Positions 19,644 through 28,915 are shown, numbered from the stretch's first letter. The stretch is 64,000 bases of DNA from Methylorubrum aminovorans (GCF_022179725.1 NZ_BPRC01000001.1:496001-560000); one strand, 5' to 3'. Notes: a model not told the origin generated them from the sequence alone. Numbers and translations: made by a program.

Positions 19644-20574
19644 GACGGCCGTGTGCGAGGGACCACGCAGCCTCCGGCGTGGTCCAGTGCCAGTCCTCGC
19701 CCATCTGGTGGCGGAACCACGTGAACTGGCGCTTGGCGTAGCGGCGAGTATCGCCCTGGCCGCGCCGAATCGCCTCGTCGCGGGAGATCGTTCCTTCGAG
19801 ATAGGCGATCAGGCCAGGCACACCGTGGGCGCGCATCACTGGCAGCAAAGGGTCGAGGTGTCGCTCTCGTAAGTCGGCAACCTCTTCCAGGGCGCCTTCC
19901 TCCATCATCGTCAGAAAGCGCGCGTCGATGCGGTGGCGCAGGGTCTCGCGCTCGGCGGCGAGGAAGATCTTCAGGATCGGCCTCCCCGCGAGCGGGCCAG
20001 GTTCTCGGGCTTCGTAGAACGAGCCAATGGAACGCCCAGTCGCCTCAAAGATCTCCAAGGCCCGCATCACCCGCATCCGGTCCGAGGGGCGCAGGCGCCC
20101 TGCGCTCTCGGGGTCGCGGGAAGCGAGGGCGGCGTGCAACGCCTCGGTCGGCTGTCCCTCGGCCTCGGAACGGATTCTCGCGCGAACCGGCTCCGGGACC
20201 GCGGGCAGATCCGAGATCCCCTCGTCGAGGGAGCGGAAATACAGGCCCGTGCCGCCGACAAAGATCGGCAGGGTGCCGGCCTCGAATCCTGAGAGGACCG
20301 CGGCGGCCTGCCGCTGGAAGTGGCCGACCGAGAAATTCACCGCACCGTCCACGCTGCCGTAGAGGTAGTGGGGCGCCAACGCCTCGTCCTGCACGGTCGG
20401 CCGAGCCGAGAGCACGCGCAGGTCGGCATAGACCTGCATCGAATCCGTGTTGATCACCGCGCCGCCGAAGGCGCGGGCGATCCGCAGTCCCAGGGCCGAC
20501 TTGCCCGACGCGGTGGGCCCTGCAATGAGGATGGCGGCCGGGCGCCCCGTCTCCTGCCCGTCCGAACTTTGCAC
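19621..20574 (-). CDS. miaA: tRNA dimethylallyltransferase
   Basis: MiaA transfers dimethylallyl to the N6 of A37 in tRNAs that read UNN codons. The 317-residue product has the P-loop GPTASGKS near the N terminus, the conserved INTDSMQVYADLRVLSARPT segment, IFVGGTGLYFRSL, and the C-terminal DTRRYAKRQFTWFRHQ region that contacts tRNA. GTG 20574 is chosen because GGAGGG lies six bases upstream, whereas ATG 20613 lacks such a site. The gene is divergent from serB, with starts only 11 bp apart. Confidence 0.94.
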   Translation of the reverse strand: MQSSDGQETGRPAAILIAGPTASGKSALGLRIARAFGGAVINTDSMQVYADLRVLSARPTVQDEALAPHYLYGSVDGAVNFSVGHFQRQAAAVLSGFEAGTLPIFVGGTGLYFRSLDEGISDLPAVPEPVRARIRSEAEGQPTEALHAALASRDPESAGRLRPSDRMRVMRALEIFEATGRSIGSFYEAREPGPLAGRPILKIFLAAERETLRHRIDARFLTMMEEGALEEVADLRERHLDPLLPVMRAHGVPGLIAYLEGTISRDEAIRRGQGDTRRYAKRQFTWFRHQMGEDWHWTTPEAAWSLAHGRLTAPAGR

Positions 20575-20585
20575 GGCTGCCCTCC

Positions 20586-21482
20586 ATGACCCTCGTTGCC
20601 ACGCTGATAGCAAACCCGGCCCGGCCCGCCATCACGGATGCGGTGCTCGCCGAGGCGCGCCGGGTGACACGCACGGAGCATCAGCCACGGATTCTCCACG
20701 GCGAGGTGGCGGCGGAACTCCTGGTCGCAGGCCATCCCGAAGCGGCGCCGGCCCTCGCCGAATCCCTGCGCGGGGCGCTCGGGTCAGAGCCGATCGACGT
20801 GGCCGTGCTTCCCCACGATCAGCACCGCCGCAAGCGGCTGTTCCTGGCGGACATGGACTCGACCATGATCGAGCAGGAATGCATCGACGAACTCGCCGAT
20901 GTTGTCGGGATCAAGGATCAGGTGGCGGCGATCACCGAGCGAGCGATGCGCGGAGAGGTCGCCTTCGAGCCGGCCCTGCGGGAGCGGGTGGGGCTGCTGA
21001 AGGGGCTGTCGGTCAGCGTGATCGACGGCCTGATCCGCGATGCGATCCGCCTGACTCCGGGCGGCAGCACTCTCGTTGCGACGATGCGGGCGCACGGCGC
21101 CTTCACCTGCCTCGTCTCCGGCGGCTTCACCCTGTTCACCGGGCCGATCGGAGCGAAGCTCGGCTTCGACGAGACCCGCGCCAACCGTCTCGACGTCGCG
21201 GACGGGCACCTGACCGGGCAGGTGGTCGAACCCATCGTCGGGGCTGAGGCCAAGCGGGCGAGCCTCATCGAACTACGCGAGCGGCTAGGCCTGAGCCCCG
21301 CGGATACGATCGCCGTCGGTGACGGTGCCAACGACCTGCCGATGCTCGGAGAGGCCAGCATCGGCGTCGCTTTCCGGGCGAAGCCGAAGGTGGCCGAGGC
21401 CGCCCGCGTGCGGATCGAGCACGGTGACCTGACGGCTTTGCTCTACCTGCAGGGATTCTCGGCGGCGGAGTTCGCGAAGTAG
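20586..21482 (+). CDS. serB: Phosphoserine phosphatase
   Basis: SerB hydrolyses phosphoserine to serine, an essential step for a serine-cycle methylotroph only when serine is made from 3-phosphoglycerate. The 298-residue HAD protein has an N-terminal regulatory-like region of about 80 residues, then LADMDSTMIEQ with nucleophile Asp89 and acid Asp91, LVSGGF, and VGDGANDLPML. The start ATG 20586 fits homologues (MTLVATLIANPA) but has no evident Shine-Dalgarno sequence and lies 11 bp from the miaA start on the other strand. A GC-rich hairpin follows the stop. Confidence 0.94.
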   Translation: MTLVATLIANPARPAITDAVLAEARRVTRTEHQPRILHGEVAAELLVAGHPEAAPALAESLRGALGSEPIDVAVLPHDQHRRKRLFLADMDSTMIEQECIDELADVVGIKDQVAAITERAMRGEVAFEPALRERVGLLKGLSVSVIDGLIRDAIRLTPGGSTLVATMRAHGAFTCLVSGGFTLFTGPIGAKLGFDETRANRLDVADGHLTGQVVEPIVGAEAKRASLIELRERLGLSPADTIAVGDGANDLPMLGEASIGVAFRAKPKVAEAARVRIEHGDLTALLYLQGFSAAEFAK

Positions 21483-21489
21483 ATCAGAG

Positions 21490-21516
21490 GGGAAGGGCGC
21501 AACGCGCGCCCTTCCC
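21490..21516. terminator. Hairpin between convergent serB and degP
   Basis: A perfect 11-bp stem (GGGAAGGGCGC with GCGCCCTTCCC) and a 5-base loop AACGC lie between the two convergent stop codons. There is no T-tract, so it may act as a bidirectional, Rho-assisted or RNA-stabilising end. Confidence 0.7.
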
Positions 21517-21527
21517 GGATCGGCGGC

Positions 21528-23063
21528 TCATTCCAGTCCAATCGCCACGAAACGCACGTCGCCGCTGGCGCTGGCGACCAGCAGCAGCACAGACTTGCGG
21601 CCCTCCTTCTTGAGGGCCTCGACCCGCTTCGTCACGTCGGCGGGGTTCGACACTGCCTCCTGGCCGACCTCGACGATGACTTCGCCCGGCTGGATGCGCT
21701 TGTCGGCGGCGGTCGAGTTCGGATCGACCTTGGTCACGACCACGCCGTTCTTGACGCTCTCCTTGATGTTGTAGCGGCGGCGCGCCTCGTCGCTGAGGCC
21801 GGACAGGTTGAGGCCGAGGATCTGACGGTTGACCGCTTCCGGCTCCGGCTGCTTGACGTTGGCAACCTGAGTCTTCTCGCCGTCCTCCAGGCGGCCGAGC
21901 AGTACCGACTTGGTCTGCTCCTCACCCTTGCGCACGATCTGCACGTCAACCGTCTTGCCAACCGGGGTCGCGGCGACGATGCGCGGCAACTCGCTCGACG
22001 ACTTCACCGGCACGCCGTTGAACTTGACGATGACGTCGCCGACTTCGAGCCCTGCCGTCTTGGCCGGACCCTTCTCATCGACACCGGCCACCAGCGCGCC
22101 CTTGGCGCCCCCTTTGAGGCCGAGCGCCTCGGCGGTCGCCTCGTCGACGTTCTGGATGCGAACGCCGAGCCAGCCACGGCGCACCTCGCCGAACTGCCGC
22201 AACTGATCGACGACCTGGCTCGCCGTTCCCGATGGGACCGCGAAACCGATGCCAACCGAACCGCCCGAAGGGGAAAGAATTGCGGTGTTGATGCCGATCA
22301 CCTCGCCGTCCATGTTGAACAGCGGACCGCCCGAATTGCCCTTGTTGATGGCTGCATCCGTCTGGATGTAGTTGTCGTAGGGACCCGACTCGATGTTGCG
22401 GCCGCGGGCCGAAACGATGCCGGCGGAGACCGATCCGCCGAGGCCGAACGGGTTGCCGATCGCCATCACCCAGTCGCCGGGGCGCATCTTGTCGGAATCG
22501 CCGAAGGGCACCGCCTTGAGCGGACGCTCCGCCGTCGGCTTCACTCGCAGCAGCGCGAGGTCGATCTTCGGATCCTTGCCGATGATCTCCGCCTTCAGCT
22601 TGGTGCCGTCGCTCAGGATGACCTGGATGTCGTTGGCGTCGCCGATGACGTGGTTGTTCGTCACCACGATGCCGGATGCGTCGATGATGAAGCCGGAGCC
22701 GAGCGAGTTCGACTTGCGCGACGGCCCACGCGGGCTGTCGTCGTCGCCCTTCGGGGTGCCCTGGCCGCGCCGCTTGAAGAATTCTTCGAAGAGATCCTCG
22801 AACGGCGTGCCCTGAGGCAGTTGCGGCATGGAGCGGCCGCCCCGGTTGCTCGCCTCGACCGTGGTCGAGGCCGAGATGTTCACCACCGCATCCGTCACCT
22901 TCTCGGCGAGGTCGGCGAGCGATTCCGGGCCGCGTGCGAAGGCGGGGAGTGGCAGGGCAGTAACCGTGACGGTGACGCCCAGCACCGCGGCGGCCAGGGC
23001 CGACGAGGCGCGCCGGGCAAGAGACGGCGTTCGGCCCCGGACGGCGTTCGCGGCGAGTCTCAT
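21528..23063 (-). CDS. degP: Periplasmic serine protease DegP/MucD
   Basis: DegP-type (Do) proteases degrade or chaperone misfolded periplasmic proteins. The 511-residue product has a long signal peptide (cleavage near LPLPAFA), a trypsin-like domain with catalytic His in VVTNNHVIGDA, Asp in DPKIDLALLRV and Ser in NKGNSGGPLFN, and two PDZ domains (about residues 290-380 and 410-505). It is the last gene of a minus-strand group hflK-hflC-degP, a conserved alphaproteobacterial arrangement that joins membrane and periplasmic quality control. The gap to hflC is 114 bp, so an internal promoter is possible. Confidence 0.95.
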   Translation of the reverse strand: MRLAANAVRGRTPSLARRASSALAAAVLGVTVTVTALPLPAFARGPESLADLAEKVTDAVVNISASTTVEASNRGGRSMPQLPQGTPFEDLFEEFFKRRGQGTPKGDDDSPRGPSRKSNSLGSGFIIDASGIVVTNNHVIGDANDIQVILSDGTKLKAEIIGKDPKIDLALLRVKPTAERPLKAVPFGDSDKMRPGDWVMAIGNPFGLGGSVSAGIVSARGRNIESGPYDNYIQTDAAINKGNSGGPLFNMDGEVIGINTAILSPSGGSVGIGFAVPSGTASQVVDQLRQFGEVRRGWLGVRIQNVDEATAEALGLKGGAKGALVAGVDEKGPAKTAGLEVGDVIVKFNGVPVKSSSELPRIVAATPVGKTVDVQIVRKGEEQTKSVLLGRLEDGEKTQVANVKQPEPEAVNRQILGLNLSGLSDEARRRYNIKESVKNGVVVTKVDPNSTAADKRIQPGEVIVEVGQEAVSNPADVTKRVEALKKEGRKSVLLLVASASGDVRFVAIGLE

Positions 23064-23177
23064 GGACGTTTCCCCAAGCTCTTAAACGGTGCCTGATTCA
23101 GGCCGGCATATAAATTCGGCGGCCGGCACCCTCGATCAAGGGCGCCGGCCGCATCGGTCGGATCGGTCGCAGGCCGC

Positions 23178-24140
23178 TCAGCGCACGGCGCCGGTGGTCG
23201 CGCTGTTGCCGGAGGCGGTCGGCTGGGCCGCGCCGTCGCGGCCGCCCAGCGGTCGGCGGCCCTGCGGATCGTTGAAGTAGCGGAAGAAGTCCGAGCCGGG
23301 GCTCACGACCAGCCGCGTGTCCTGACCCTTCAGCGCGTGCTCGTAGGCCTGCATCGAGCGATAGAAGGCGAAGAAGTCCGCGTCCTGCCCGAAAGCCTCC
23401 GCGAGGATGCGGTTCTTGTCCGCATCGCCCTGACCGCGCAGCTCTTCCTGCTTCTGGTTGGCCTCGGCCAGGATCACGACGACGTCGCGATCGGCCTTGG
23501 CGCGGATCAGGGTGGCCGCCTGATCGCCGTTGGCGCGGATGTCGGTCGCCTCCTTCTTCCGCTCCGAGGTCATGCGGTCATAGACCGCCTGACTGTTCTT
23601 GGCGGGAAGATCGACGCGGGTCATGCGCAGATCGACGATCTCGACGCCGAGCCCCTTGGCCTGCCGGTTCACGTCCTCCTGGATCGTGTTCATGAGGTCG
23701 GAGCGCTCGGTGCGCACGATGGCGTCGCGGCTGGTGCGGGCCAGCACGTTACGCAGCGCCGAGTTGGTGAAGCTCGCCAAACGCTGGTTCGCCAGCGCGA
23801 TCGTGCCGACCGACTGATAGAATTTCAGCGGATCGACGATGCGGTAGCGGGCGAAGGCGTCCACTTCGAGGTTCTGCCGGTCGGCGGTGAGCAGGGTCTG
23901 GACCGGCAGGTCGAGATCGAGCACCCGCTTGTCGAACAGCACGACGCTGTCGGTGAACGGCACCTTGAAGTAGAGGCCGGGCTTGTTCTGGCCCACCGGG
24001 TTCAGCACGTCGCGCACACGGCCGAGCTGAAGCACGAGCGCCTGCTGCATTTGCCCCACGGTGAAGACCGAGGCGTAGAGCCCGATCCCCACCACGGCGA
24101 CGATAAGGAGCAGGCCGGTTCGGATTGCTGGATTGTTCAT
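23178..24140 (-). CDS. hflC: FtsH protease modulator HflC
   Basis: HflC and HflK form the large SPFH complex that surrounds FtsH in the inner membrane and limits its access to substrates. The 320-residue protein has one N-terminal transmembrane helix (about residues 9-27, LLLIVAVVGIGLYASVFTV), the SPFH domain beginning GQMQQALVLQLGRVRDV, and a long coiled coil (about 170-260) with SERKKEATDIRANGDQ. Its start overlaps the end of hflK by 4 bp. The C terminus is a Gly/Ala/Pro-rich tail. Confidence 0.95.
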   Translation of the reverse strand: MNNPAIRTGLLLIVAVVGIGLYASVFTVGQMQQALVLQLGRVRDVLNPVGQNKPGLYFKVPFTDSVVLFDKRVLDLDLPVQTLLTADRQNLEVDAFARYRIVDPLKFYQSVGTIALANQRLASFTNSALRNVLARTSRDAIVRTERSDLMNTIQEDVNRQAKGLGVEIVDLRMTRVDLPAKNSQAVYDRMTSERKKEATDIRANGDQAATLIRAKADRDVVVILAEANQKQEELRGQGDADKNRILAEAFGQDADFFAFYRSMQAYEHALKGQDTRLVVSPGSDFFRYFNDPQGRRPLGGRDGAAQPTASGNSATTGAVR

Positions 24141-25279
24141 CGGCCCGCCGCTCCATTCGACTGCGCGCGGCCGCTGTCGAGCAGCGGAAGCACCGGGAGC
24201 ACGCCCGCAGCGCTGGCGCCGCCGGCCACGCCGCCGTTCTGATCGATGATGACCTTGTTCACGGAGCCGAGCACTTTCTCCATGGTTTCCAAGAAGATCC
24301 GCTCACGGATCACCTCGGGTGCGACCTTGTAGGAATCGTAGACCTGACGGAAGCGGGACGCCTGACCCGTCGCCTCGGCCGTCGCCTGCGACCGATAGGC
24401 CTCGGCGGCCTGCACGACCTTACTCGCATTGCCTCGCGCGTCGGGGACGACACGGCTGGCATACGTCTCGGCCTCGTTGCGCACCTGCTGGGCGTATTGC
24501 TGCGCCGCGTTCACGTCGATGAAGGCGGGCCGGACCTCCGGGGGAGGGGTGACGCTGGTGAGCTGTACGACCTCGATGCGGACGCCGGCGCCGTACTCGT
24601 CGAGGGCGCTCTGGACGATCTCCTTGACCTCCTGGGCGATGCTCGACTGCTCGTTGGTCAGGATCGCCTGGATATTGCGGCGGCCGATGACCTCGCGCAT
24701 CGCGCTCTCGGAGATCGCCTTGATGGTCCCTTCCGGATTGGCGAGGTTGAAGACGTAATCCTCCGCCTTGAGCGGATTGACGCGCCACTGCACCTCGAAA
24801 TCGATGTCGACGATGTTCTCATCGGCGGTGAGCATCAGGCTCTCTTCCGCCACATCGCGCTGGCGCGTGGTACCGCCGGTGGGGATGTAGCCGATCGGAA
24901 TCGAGTTCACGATGCCGACGTTGGGCTTCTGCACCGACCCGATCGGGTAGGGGAAGTTGTAGCGCAGACCCTCGCCGGACTGGCTGGTGTATCGCCCGAA
25001 GACCGTGTTGATGCCGACTTCGTTGGGCTTCACGATGTAGAAGCCGGTCAGCAGCCACGCGCTCAGCACGAGGCCTGCCGCCACGAGGATTCCCTTGCCG
25101 CCGCCAAAACCTCCGCCCGGCATCACGCCGCGGAGCCGATCCTGGCCGCGCCGGAGCAGATCCTCAAGATCGGGGGGCGTCTTGCCGCCGCCCCCGCCAC
25201 CCCAGGGGCCGCCGCCATTGCCGCCGCCGGGACGGCCCCAGGGGCCCCCTCCGCCGCCGCTCTGATTGCTCCAAGGCAT
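24137..25279 (-). CDS. hflK: FtsH protease modulator HflK
   Basis: HflK is the partner of HflC. The 380-residue protein starts with the typical glycine-rich cytosolic tail (SGGGGGPWGRPGGGNG), then the HflK signature PPDLEDLLRRGQDRL, one membrane helix (about residues 73-90), and an SPFH domain (NEVGINTVFGRY through RRNIQAILT), ending with a coiled coil and the conserved RIFLETMEKVL. ATG 25279 is chosen because the Gly-rich tail begins there; CAGGAG is 13 bases upstream. A 279-bp gap without a recognisable gene separates it from folA. Confidence 0.95.
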   Translation of the reverse strand: MPWSNQSGGGGGPWGRPGGGNGGGPWGGGGGGKTPPDLEDLLRRGQDRLRGVMPGGGFGGGKGILVAAGLVLSAWLLTGFYIVKPNEVGINTVFGRYTSQSGEGLRYNFPYPIGSVQKPNVGIVNSIPIGYIPTGGTTRQRDVAEESLMLTADENIVDIDFEVQWRVNPLKAEDYVFNLANPEGTIKAISESAMREVIGRRNIQAILTNEQSSIAQEVKEIVQSALDEYGAGVRIEVVQLTSVTPPPEVRPAFIDVNAAQQYAQQVRNEAETYASRVVPDARGNASKVVQAAEAYRSQATAEATGQASRFRQVYDSYKVAPEVIRERIFLETMEKVLGSVNKVIIDQNGGVAGGASAAGVLPVLPLLDSGRAQSNGAAGR

Positions 25280-25558
25280 TCTCGACGTGAACTCCTGCTG
25301 AAGCCGGCCCCCGCGGATGCGGCAGGCTCTTGCCCTAAAACTCGATCCACCAGCCTGCCGACTCTCTGCCTGAGGGCAAAGAGAACCGGTTTTCCCAAGC
25401 GCCAGAACGCGTTTGCGGTGCCGCAAGGACGCCGCGCACCTGAGTGGCGTCGCGCCGTCCTGTCAAGGCTGGCAGGTGGGCCCGCACCGCGTCAACCGCA
25501 ACGGCTGTCCGAGCCTCCAACTCTTCCCGCCCCTGCGGCCAAAGCGCCAGTTCCCCGG

Positions 25559-26059
25559 TCAACGATCGGTGATCCGCTCCAAATCCACGAATTCAAAGGC
25601 GAATTCGTCGCGGTCACCTGCCCCGTGCGCCTCGCGGAACGTTTCTCGGAAGGCCGTTCTGTCGAAGGGCGGAAAGTACGCATCGCCTTCCGGTGCGGCA
25701 TCGACTTCGGTGAGGTGCAGCCGGTCGGCATGGGGCAGGGCGAGCCGGTAGATCTCGGCTCCGCCCACTACCATCAGCGGGTCGCTTCCGGCAGCGGCGA
25801 GCGCGGCGTCCCAGTCGTGCACGACGGTCGCGTCGGGAATAGCGAGGCTGCGGTCGCGGGTCAGGACGAGACTGCGCCGGCCGGGCAGGGGGCGGCCGAT
25901 CGAATCCCAGGTCTTGCGGCCCATCAGGATCGGCTTGCCCATGGTGAGCGTCTTGAAGCGCTTCAGGTCGCTCGAGATCCGCCAGGCGAGATCGTTGTCG
26001 CGGCCGATGACGCCGTTGCGAGCAATCGCGACGACGAGGGCGATGCGGGGTGTTCCCAT
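25559..26059 (-). CDS. folA: Dihydrofolate reductase
   Basis: FolA regenerates tetrahydrofolate, which thymidylate synthase oxidises. The 166-residue product shows the family pattern: IALVVAIARNGVIGRDNDLAW at the start (substrate loop with Asp in the DNDLAW segment), GKPILMGRKTWDSIG (NADPH site), LPGRRSLVLTR and VVGGAEIYRLAL. Its ATG overlaps the thyA stop (ATGA), so the two are translationally coupled and stoichiometrically linked, which fits their joint biochemistry. Confidence 0.96.
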   Translation of the reverse strand: MGTPRIALVVAIARNGVIGRDNDLAWRISSDLKRFKTLTMGKPILMGRKTWDSIGRPLPGRRSLVLTRDRSLAIPDATVVHDWDAALAAAGSDPLMVVGGAEIYRLALPHADRLHLTEVDAAPEGDAYFPPFDRTAFRETFREAHGAGDRDEFAFEFVDLERITDR

Positions 26060-26853
26060 CAGACGGCCACCGGTGCCTTGATGGCGGGATGCGGTTCGTA
26101 GCCCTCGATCACGATGTCCTCGAAGCGGAAATCGAAGAGCGAACGCACCTCCGGATTCAGGCGCAGCCGGGGCAGGGGCCGCGGCGCGCGCGAGAGGAGG
26201 AGGCGGGTCTGCTCCAGATGGTTGGCGTAGAGATGCGCGTCGCCGAAGGTGTGGACGAAGTCGCCCACCTGAAGCCCCGTCACCTGCGCCATCATCGCGG
26301 TGAGGAGGGCGTAGCTCGCGATGTTGAACGGGACGCCGAGGAAGGCGTCGGCGGAGCGCTGATAGAGCTGGCAGGAGAGCCGGCCCTCCGCGACATAGAA
26401 CTGGAACAGGCAATGGCAGGGTGCGAGCGCCATCCGGTCGAGATCGGCCGGGTTCCAGGCCGAGACAATCAGGCGGCGCGAATCCGGGTTGCGGGCGATC
26501 TCATCGAGAACCCAGGCGATCTGGTCGACGCTGCCGCCGTCGGGCTTGGCCCAGCTCCGCCACTGCTTGCCGTAGACGGGGCCGAGATCGCCGTCGGCGT
26601 CGGCCCACTCATCCCAGATCGTGACGCCGTTCTCCTTCAGGTAGGCGATGTTGGTCTCGCCCTTCAGGAACCACAACAGCTCGTGGATGATCGAGCGAAG
26701 GTGGAGCTGCTTGGTCGTCACCAGGGGGAAGCCGTCGGAAAGATCGAACCGCATCTGGTGGCCGAACACGGAGAGCGTGCCCGTGCCGGTGCGATCCTCC
26801 TTGCGGACGCCTTCGGACAGGATTCGGGTGAGCAGATCGTGATAGGCGCGCAT
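26059..26853 (-). CDS. thyA: Thymidylate synthase
   Basis: ThyA methylates dUMP to dTMP using methylene-tetrahydrofolate. The 264-residue protein has exactly the E. coli length, catalytic Cys146 in [12 protein letters not shown], the phosphate-binding [11 protein letters not shown] segment, and the [17 protein letters not shown] and C-terminal IKAPVAV ends. It is the first gene of thyA-folA. The CPBP protease gene upstream ends 94 bp away on the same strand. Confidence 0.97.
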   Translation of the reverse strand: MRAYHDLLTRILSEGVRKEDRTGTGTLSVFGHQMRFDLSDGFPLVTTKQLHLRSIIHELLWFLKGETNIAYLKENGVTIWDEWADADGDLGPVYGKQWRSWAKPDGGSVDQIAWVLDEIARNPDSRRLIVSAWNPADLDRMALAPCHCLFQFYVAEGRLSCQLYQRSADAFLGVPFNIASYALLTAMMAQVTGLQVGDFVHTFGDAHLYANHLEQTRLLLSRAPRPLPRLRLNPEVRSLFDFRFEDIVIEGYEPHPAIKAPVAV

Positions 26854-26947
26854 GGCTCCTCAGATCTGGCGGGCGCCTCGGCCGATGTCGAGTGGGGCTT
26901 TCCCGCCGTCCCGTCTTTCCCGACGACTTGGTTACGCAGGGTCGCAG

Positions 26948-27775
26948 CTACCGCAGGAGGCCCGGCCCGATCTGGTAGGCGACCAGACAGAAATTGCTCC
27001 AGCCGTGAAGCAGGATGCAGGGCCAGAGCCGCCCCGTGCGCCAGCGCAGCCAGCCGAGGGTGAGCGCGAGCGGCAGCAGGGTCAGCGGCCGAGCGAGCGC
27101 GCTCTTGGCGCCGGGATCGAGGGAGACGTGGGCGAGGCAGAACAGCAAAGCCGTCGCGACGATCGTCCCGGCCGGCCCCATGAAGGCGCTGGCGCGGGCG
27201 AACGTCTGGCCCCGCAGCAGCAATTCCTCCGCGATCGGTGCGAGCACAACGACGAAGGCGAACCAGAGGGCGAGCATCCGCGGGCTGAGGAAAGGCGAGA
27301 GGCGCACGCCATTGCCGAAGTTCATGTTGAGGGCCGCGGCACTCGTCGTCACCCAGGCGATGTGGATCAGCGGCCAGAGGGCCAGCAGCAGCCAGAGCCG
27401 CCGCATCGGCGCCCGCGCCTCATCGGGCCGTGTCAGGCCAAGGCGTCGGCGCCATGCACCTCCCGCCGCCCAGACGGCCAGCGAGACGACGAGGCCAGCC
27501 ATCAACACCTGCCGCAGGGCATCCACCGCGACGGCACGGCCGGCAACTTCAGAGAGGGGCAAGCGCGGGCGTGCAGCGGTGGCGAGGAACGGGTCGATCC
27601 CGAGGCGCAGGTCGCCGCCGATCCGGATGATGGCGATGGCAAGACCGCTGGCCAGAATCAGGATGAAGAGCGGGACCGCGATGAGCAGCAGCACCCGGCC
27701 GAGCCATAGAAGAGCCGATTTGAGATGGGCGAGCGGCGGCTTCGACGCACGCGCGTCGGCGAGGGCGGGCGGCAT
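26948..27775 (-). CDS. CPBP family intramembrane metalloprotease
   Basis: The 275-residue protein is strongly hydrophobic (about seven or eight segments) and carries the CPBP (Rce1/Abi) motifs: APIAEELLLRGQTF (EExxxR), then FCLAHVSLD (conserved His) and a final HGWSNF. Members cleave prenylated proteins in eukaryotes; in bacteria most are of unknown role, some give bacteriocin immunity. ATG 27775 is preferred to 27853 because the extra 26 residues would be encoded over the likely ssrA promoter (27822-27850). The longer start cannot be excluded. Confidence 0.85.
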   Translation of the reverse strand: MPPALADARASKPPLAHLKSALLWLGRVLLLIAVPLFILILASGLAIAIIRIGGDLRLGIDPFLATAARPRLPLSEVAGRAVAVDALRQVLMAGLVVSLAVWAAGGAWRRRLGLTRPDEARAPMRRLWLLLALWPLIHIAWVTTSAAALNMNFGNGVRLSPFLSPRMLALWFAFVVVLAPIAEELLLRGQTFARASAFMGPAGTIVATALLFCLAHVSLDPGAKSALARPLTLLPLALTLGWLRWRTGRLWPCILLHGWSNFCLVAYQIGPGLLR

Positions 27776-27821
27776 ATCGGCCACGCTCGCAACGCGGAGC
27801 GGGTCTGAGCGCAGATCGCTC

Positions 27822-27850
27822 TTCAAAACCGCCGTCGGCCTCTCTATATT
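27822..27850 (+). promoter_or_regulatory. Putative sigma-70-type promoter of ssrA
   Basis: TTCAAA (27822-27827) and TATATT (27845-27850) are separated by 17 bp and lie about 50 bp before the first conserved tmRNA acceptor element. Transcription would start near 27857. The assignment is by consensus and position. Confidence 0.55.
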
Positions 27851-27856
27851 CACCTT

Positions 27857-28191
27857 GCCGGTCGTAAGGCCGGCTATGGCGATAAACGTTCTTCGAAATA
27901 AACCTATCGGACCCGGGGGCGGTACCCGGCGCCTCCACCCGAACCCAGGACCGATGGCCGCACGGCCTCCAGTGTTGGGTTCCGGCGGGGGCGAAATAGG
28001 ATCGACGAGGGCGTAAAGGTAGAGCTTTCGCTCGGCATGGTTCCGCCGTTATCGGGCCTTTGCAATAGTTGCCAACGACAACTTTGCTCCGGTGGCTGTC
28101 GCCGCGTAAGCGGTGCCAAAAACCGACCTAAAGTCCTAGCGGGTAGCACCGCATAGGCGGGGTTCGGAGGTACCTGGCAACAGAAACCTCC
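27857..28191 (+). ncRNA. ssrA: Circularly permuted two-piece tmRNA
   Basis: tmRNA rescues stalled ribosomes and adds a degradation tag. Here the order is permuted as in alphaproteobacteria: the acceptor half comes first, with T-stem CCGGG/CCCGG (27913-27929) and 3' strand CGCCTCC followed by ACC (27930-27939), then a processed loop, then the 5' half starting GGGGGCG (27987-27993), which pairs with CGCCTCC including one G-U, followed by GGATCGAC (27999-28006), the D-arm-like element. The tag reading frame GCC AAC GAC ... TAA at 28071-28109 encodes ANDNFAPVAVAA. The hairpin GGAGGT/ACCTCC (28166-28191) marks the 3' region. Outer boundaries are approximate. Confidence 0.93.
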
Positions 28192-28249
28192 ACTCATTTC
28201 CACGACCCGGCGCAGCCCAATCCGGCCGTGACCGGTCAAGCGAGCGCCG

Positions 28250-28915
28250 ATGGCCGAAGATCTGATCCGTTACGATCTCCTGGTTCAGGACGCCCTGCGC
28301 GGCGTCGTGCGCAAGGTGCTGACCGATGCGGCCCGTGAGGGGCTCTCGGGCGAGCATCACTTTTACATCTCGTTCCGCACCGAGGCGCCGGGTGTGCGGA
28401 TGTCGCAGCGCCTGCGCGAAAAATATCCGCAGGACATGACGATCGTCCTGCAGCACCAGTTCTGGGATCTCGGCGTCACCGAGCACAGCTTCGAGGTGGG
28501 CCTGTCGTTTTCCGGCGTGCCGGAGCGGCTGCTGATCCCGTTCGACGCGCTGTCGGGTTTCTTCGACCCCTCCGTGCAGTTCGGCCTGAAATTCGATCTC
28601 AACGAGGGGGCCGAGGGCGAGCAGCCCGAGGAGGCGCAGCCGAACGCGCAGATCAAGACCGGTCCGCGCGGCGCGGCCTCCGAGCCTGCCGAGATCAAGC
28701 CGAAGGGCACTGGCCTCGCGACGGTTCAAGGTGGTCCGAAGATCGTTCCGGCGCTTCCCGCCGCGGGCAAAGCCAAGGCCGAAGGCAAATTGGCTGACGG
28801 TAAGTCGAACGACGGTTCCGAGGAGGGCGAGGCAAAGCCCGAGGCCGCCGAGAAGACCGACCGCGACGGCACCGCCGAGGTTGTGAGCCTCGACGCCTTC
28901 CGCAAGAAGAACTGA
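28250..28915 (+). CDS. sspB: SspB-alpha, ClpXP adaptor for tmRNA-tagged proteins
   Basis: SspB binds the ssrA tag and tethers tagged proteins to ClpX for degradation. The 221-residue product has the alphaproteobacterial SspB core (residues 1-125; HHFYISFRTEAPGVRMSQRL, MTIVLQHQFWDL, SGVPERLLIPFDALSGFFDP), a long disordered Ala/Lys/Glu/Pro linker, and the C-terminal ClpX-binding peptide VVSLDAFRKKN. It starts about 60 bp after the tmRNA gene, so the tag RNA and its adaptor are physically linked here. Confidence 0.95.
   Translation: MAEDLIRYDLLVQDALRGVVRKVLTDAAREGLSGEHHFYISFRTEAPGVRMSQRLREKYPQDMTIVLQHQFWDLGVTEHSFEVGLSFSGVPERLLIPFDALSGFFDPSVQFGLKFDLNEGAEGEQPEEAQPNAQIKTGPRGAASEPAEIKPKGTGLATVQGGPKIVPALPAAGKAKAEGKLADGKSNDGSEEGEAKPEAAEKTDRDGTAEVVSLDAFRKKN

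Noticed and set aside
24125..26101. 658-codon plus-strand frame across hflK and folA
   Set aside because: Low-complexity composition and antisense to three complete genes with clear motifs.
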